From contig NC_065571.1 of assembly GCF_937616625.2 (NCBI RefSeq), positions 8,310,501-8,374,500 on the forward strand: a stretch of 64,000 nt of DNA, given 5' to 3'. Below the pieces are notes generated by a model, which saw nothing but the letters and a program-made list of their open reading frames with translations, was not told the DNA's origin and ran no database searches. The stretch is from Mercurialis annua (Eukaryota > Streptophyta > Magnoliopsida > Malpighiales > Euphorbiaceae). A program made the position numbers and the translations under genes. This document shows, piece by piece, positions 59,491-64,000 of this stretch (positions are counted from its first letter, which is position 1; every line of letters starts with the position of its first letter).

Positions 59491-62277
59491 CTAATTGTTT
59501 GAATTTGATTCTGTATCATTCTCTACTTCTGCAGTTACGCCAACTTCAGCTGGTCGAATAACACGTTCATGAAGAACATATCCTGCCTGCAGTTGATAAC
59601 ACAACAATGAAGCAGTTTAAAATGCAGTTAGAAAGCTGAGTCAATAACATTCCAATCCATTGACTTGCAATGGTGAATTCACGGGTATACATGCACATTT
59701 AAGATGTACAATAATTAAAACAACAATTACAAGAACTGCTATACAATATTAAGAATCACCCCCATCCTTAACAGCTCTAGTGTAGAAGTTTTTTTTCTTC
59801 TCCTTTAAAAACAAGAGCTGACAAGTTTCATTCGTTCAAATTGATAAAAATGTTGGGTAGATAAGAATTATTTAAGGTTAGTGGCACGATACCTTTAAAA
59901 CTGCTGCAACTGTCCCAGGAGGCTTAGAAGAATCCGGTACCTGGAATACTGCATTATGCTTATGTGGATCAAAGGGCTCATCTACAGGCACATATTTTTC
60001 AATTCCAAATTTCCTAAACACCTGAAATCAAAAATAGCATGTAACTTCTCAGCAATAAAGCAAGCTGCATAGCGTAACAGATCTCAGCTTGGTGACAATT
60101 GGTAAAATATTAAGAGATGATTACGTCTGCAAGCTGTTTTTCGGTCATTTCAACTCCCTCCAAAAGTGTTTTAAGGAGCGGAACTGCCCCAGCGGAGTCG
60201 GTAGATGTATCAATTTTTGAGAAACTTTCTTTGACAACTGAAGAAGCTCTTCCTAGATTGTCAGCAACATCAAGTAGGTTCTTTGCAAAATTCTGCACCA
60301 TATCCAGAGAGATTTTCATACACGGTACAATTTCCATATACAAGAAAATGAACAATGAACTTCTATAATGAGCCCACAGCTATACATGAAAGAAAAATAT
60401 TGGTAAAGTACCTGTATGGAAAACTTTTTAGTGTTTTCCGCTTCACGTTTTGTTCTTTCCATGACATTCTCCATTTCTGCATATGTCCTAAGAACTTTAT
60501 CTTGCATTTTTTCAACTTCTTTGTGCTTCAGCTTCAGAAGCTCTTCCTTTTCAGCCACAAGTTTCACCAAATCATCCATAGATAGATCCTCCTCAGCATC
60601 TGAATCTGAATCAGAAAATGCAATTCGTTTACTACCTCTTCTTCTTCTGCCAGATTGAGACATGTTTGATTGGGATTCAGAAGTAAAACCTGACTTTTTG
60701 GTCTCACCAGAAGTAGAATCTTCCGGCCGATCAGAAAGCTTTGATTCTCCATTTGATTTTTCTGATTCAGCATTTGAGGCGTCGCCATTTTTCTCCGCAG
60801 TGCCCCCCTCCTTTTCGTTAGCCTCAGGGGAAGCAGATGAAGCAAATCCAAATCGTTGAAATGGGGAAGAACTAAAGGCTGAATGATGAAATAAAGAGAC
60901 CTGGCCTGCAACAAACTGCAAAAGAAGACAATTGTCTTCAACTTAAACTTTTGAAGAGGTAATCTAATTTTTTAAAAAGGCAAGTGTTGCTGTAATGCAT
61001 ATATGCGCAAAACTAGCTTAACGTAATCAACTTTATTATGAAGAGGTAATCAAATTTCATCATGAGGGCAAGTGTTTCTGTAATGCATATACGCGCAAAA
61101 CTAGCTTAAGGGCTCTCCGCCTACTGACTCGAGAAAAATTCAATTATACTCCCAAGTTAAACCCTCATAAAAGTAACCATACGATTCGGTTCTAAATCTT
61201 GTAGCTAATCCTATAAATTGGAGTGTAATCTACAAAACAGCATAGCTTATTACACAAAATCTCATAAATTCGTATGCTTTTTTGAATTCTTAATTATAAC
61301 TAGGCTTAATTCCTTAAAAAACCCCCACCTTGCACTTTTTCTTCGTTTATACCCTGACCTTGTAAAAACACAATTTGTACCCAATTTTGGGTTTTTATGT
61401 TTCATCCCTACCCAAAAGTATTAAATTGTACTTTTTTCATTTGCAAAAGAGTTTAAAACATATTTTTTTCTATTTTTAAATATACAAATAAACCCTTAAA
61501 CTTAAAAAATAATCAAATACATCCAAATAATTAATTAATTTTTTTAATTTTATAAAATAATGAAAAAATTAAAAAATTTATTATTATTTTAAATTTTTTT
61601 GTCGGAAATATTTTTTAAAATAATTTAAAAAAAATAATAAATAAAAAATTAAAAAAATTCGAAAATATTTTATTAAAAAATTAAAAAAAATTATTATTAT
61701 TTTTAATTTTTTTGAAGCAATGGTATTTTTGTACTATTAATAATATTAATATCTAATTAATATATAAGTTAAAAATGAAGGATTGTTTTAAACTCTTTTT
61801 CAAATGAAAAGAGTACAATTTAATACTTTTTGGTAGAGATGAAACATAAAAACTCAAAATTGGGTACAAATGGTGTTTTTACAAGGTCAGGGTATAAACG
61901 AAAAAAAAATACAAGGTGGGGTTTTTTTAAGGAATTAAGCCTTATAACTATGTTTACGAATTCATTCTCCGAAATCCCTAACCGAAACTCAAACCATTGA
62001 GTTAAACAATCAATAAATTCTTATGGAAACCCTGCTCAAAATGAAGGTATTTCAGTTAAAATCCTTAAACCCTAGTAAAACCCTGGTAAAACAAACTGCA
62101 GAAATTGAACCGTTTTTTGTGTCAAAAGCTTACCTGGTTAGGATTTAAATGAACCAGAGAGTCGATTTGATTGGAGAAGATGGGCGATTGCTGTAGTTTC
62201 TGCGACGGAGAGAGGAGGAGGAGGGGGGAGCGTCGACCCACGCTCCTTGAGACGCGTGATAAAGCTACTCTAGACAT
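59491..62277 (-). CDS. MGE1: Mitochondrial GrpE nucleotide-exchange factor
   Basis: Five exons join in frame: 62277-62134, 60915-60412, 60292-60125, 60021-59893 and 59586-59491, giving 346 residues. GrpE releases ADP from mitochondrial Hsp70 and supports protein import and folding. The N-terminus MSRVALSRVSRSVGRRS is an Arg- and Ser-rich mitochondrial presequence and justifies this start over an internal one. Residues ~75-150 are a low-complexity acidic linker. A long helix (LVAEKEELLKLKHKEVEKMQ, TYAEMENVMERTKRE) forms the dimer. Residues ~217-272 are the helical bundle (NFAKNLLDVADNLGRA). The C-terminal beta domain carries the GrpE signature FDPHKHNAVFQVP and GYVLHERVIRPAEVGV. Intron 1 (60916-62133) contains a fold-back transposon. 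A basic cluster at the end of the linker (SGRRRRGSKR) is unusual. Confidence 0.95.
61303..61941. mobile_element. Mutator-like fold-back MITE in GrpE intron 1, 639 bp
   Basis: The left end GGCTTAATTCCTTAAAA and the right end TAAGGAATTAAGCC are inverted and flanked by a perfect 9-bp duplication TTATAACTA (61294-61302 and 61942-61950). The arms share CGTTTATACCCTGACC, AATTTGTACCCAATTTTG and TTTCATC-CTACC blocks with the element at 19205-19583, so both belong to one family. The AT-rich centre is longer here. Non-coding. Confidence 0.9.
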
Positions 62278-64000
62278 TGACATAGCTGAAGGGCAAAGTG
62301 GGTATATTGAGAGAAGTAATTGTAGAAAGAAAAATGAAAGGAAATATAAGAAGCAAAGCAGTGCTTGGTGAGAAAGAAATGAAAAGAAAGGGTTTTAGTT
62401 TAGAACAATTTTATTGACGAATTTACCCCTGTAATTGAGGAATTTATGAGTGTAAGTGAGGTTTTAGAAGGGTGATATTGTAAAGTAATTTTGTTAAAGA
62501 GGTTAGGTTTGGAATGCTCCAGAAACTTTGTGGAGGTGAGGAAGCTAATTGAAAGGATACTTGGAGGGGTGATAAAAGAAACGGTGTCGTTTAAACAAAT
62601 TAAGCTTAAGTCCTTGATTTTGTAAGAAGTGGACTACTAGGTCCATGTAAATTTTTTCACCTATTTAAAGCTCACGCTTTTACAAATTACAAGGTCATGA
62701 AAGATGAGAAATTGAGCTCTAATTATTTTTTTATTCTTATAGATTGAAAACTACAATAGGGATCCTGCATTTCAATTATTCATATATTTTTAAATGACTT
62801 CTTTTTTATTTAATTCTCTATTTAGAATAATTTTCATTAAAAATCCCTTCATTTTCGTTTCTTCCACCATAGCTCATAAAAATAAATTTGTAACTATATT
62901 TTCGTTTAAAATTCATATTATAGGGTGTAGCACCAGCTCTATTTAAATTCTAATGATATAATGACCAATTAAAATTCTATAAGATATTTTAAACCACCTC
63001 ACTTGAAAAATTTATCGGTCCAAATAAAATTATAATCTAAACTGAGATGTAACTGACCCTTATCCCTACAAAAAGAATGTATTGTCCTCATTAATTTTTT
63101 CAATGTCTTAAATTTAGAACATCTATTAATATAGTAATTCTTTTTCTAATACATATTCCATTAATTCAAAAGTTCACGTATTAAGTTATTGAGTATTGGT
63201 TCATTTAAATATAAAATATTATATTCCAATGAAACGCAATGAATGACTCGATGCAATTCAGTTCAAGAAATAGAGCGGATGATCAATGACAAATCAAGAA
63301 CAAAAATTATTATGTTACAACTTAGAAGATGATGAATATTCGATTATGTACAAATTAAATATATGACTGTGCAATATTTTCAGTGAGAAATCACCTCATT
63401 TGCGCTTATCACTCATTCATGTTATGTGAAGATGAAATTGTATAGAGGTTATATTTTTTTTTTTATTTTTGATACGTTTTGTTATGGTGATTGTCTTTAT
63501 TTTTTGAAAGTTTTGTTATCCTTTTTATATCGAAAGATTTGTTATCCTTTCTATATCGAAAGGTTTGTTTGTTGGTATTTCATGAAGTTTTGGTGAGTCT
63601 TTTGTTAGACATCGAATAATGAGATTCTTATGATGTTAGAGCAGTTATGTAATTTTGATTTTAATTTTGTAAGGTGATATGCGAACAAAATTTTGGTTCT
63701 TGTTCGGTTGATATTGATAGAAAATTATTTTCATTGTTAAAAAATAAATCATCAACAACTTGAGAAAGCACCATATAAAATGAAAAAGAAAAAGAATAAA
63801 CATTAAAAATATAATTTAATTTATTTTAAAATTGATGCCTAAATTTGAAATCAATTAGTCTTAATGCACTTTCTCACCTTAATCTTCCCATTAGAAGAAT
63901 GTTTTTGATCAATTTCAGCACGTAAAACCTCTTTGGTATCTACTTCTTTTGGTACATCAAATTAGAACTACACTAATACCTACTTTCTGAAGAAGAAAAA
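62278..64000. other. GrpE upstream region and intergenic DNA
   Basis: The first ~250 bases are likely the GrpE leader and promoter (minus strand). Beyond about 62700 the sequence is AT-rich with no gene, transposon end or long repeat that I can support. Confidence 0.5.

Noticed and set aside
60316..60921. GrpE starting at the internal Met at 60921
   Set aside because: That Met lies in the intron just before the exon 2 acceptor; the real start is in exon 1 at 62277.
62171..62371. 66-codon plus-strand frame with a Cys-rich start
   Set aside because: It overlaps GrpE exon 1 on the other strand, which has a good mitochondrial presequence and splice donor.

Overview
This window is nuclear DNA from a flowering plant, probably a eudicot. 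Genes are split by GT-AG introns, the proteins belong to plant or organelle families, and AT-rich intergenic DNA is packed with plant transposons (Stowaway, hAT and Mutator-like fold-back elements, and a Tat-type Ty3/gypsy retrotransposon). The species cannot be named from the sequence. All exon models below were built by eye from reading frames, splice sites and protein family knowledge.  Left part (1-17.4 kb): the 3' end of an unrecognised gene; a small single-exon protein that may be lipid-anchored; a 1.2 kb Mutator-like fold-back element with a perfect 9-bp target duplication; a LIP5/VTA1 gene (6 exons, 428 aa) with a six-copy ~250-bp tandem repeat in intron 2; three fold-back or MITE elements, one carrying a nested hAT MITE; and a MAP65-1-like microtubule bundling gene (9 coding exons, 583 aa) with a long intron in its 5' leader.  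Middle part (17.4-46.5 kb): a gene-poor transposon region. A 3.45-kb segment is tandemly duplicated (23112-26560 and from 26561). The second copy is split by a 9.25-kb Ty3/gypsy element (27799-37045, target duplication GAATT); the first copy keeps the empty site. The retrotransposon has a decayed pro-pol reading frame with two RNase H domains. Its 5' LTR is truncated and joined to an inverted piece of itself, and downstream of pol an antisense three-exon gene encodes a ~1,022-aa plant-mobile-domain protein. Further right are fold-back elements holding arrays of short hairpins, then a 3.6-kb repeat complex with two minisatellites.  Right part (46.5-62.3 kb): four housekeeping genes: CDP-diacylglycerol synthase (11 exons, 425 aa), convergent with a plastid trigger-factor-like chaperone TIG (13 exons, 539 aa); then a small conserved plant protein (3 exons, 192 aa), divergent from TIG; then a mitochondrial GrpE (5 exons, 346 aa) with a fold-back element in intron 1. 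From memory, MAP65-1, trigger factor, a small unknown protein and GrpE are neighbours on Arabidopsis chromosome 5 (around At5g55200-At5g55230), so part of the gene order looks ancestral, here stretched by transposons and with CDP-DAG synthase between MAP65 and TIG. The genes do not form one pathway; their roles are ESCRT trafficking, microtubule bundling, phospholipid synthesis, plastid protein folding and mitochondrial Hsp70 function.
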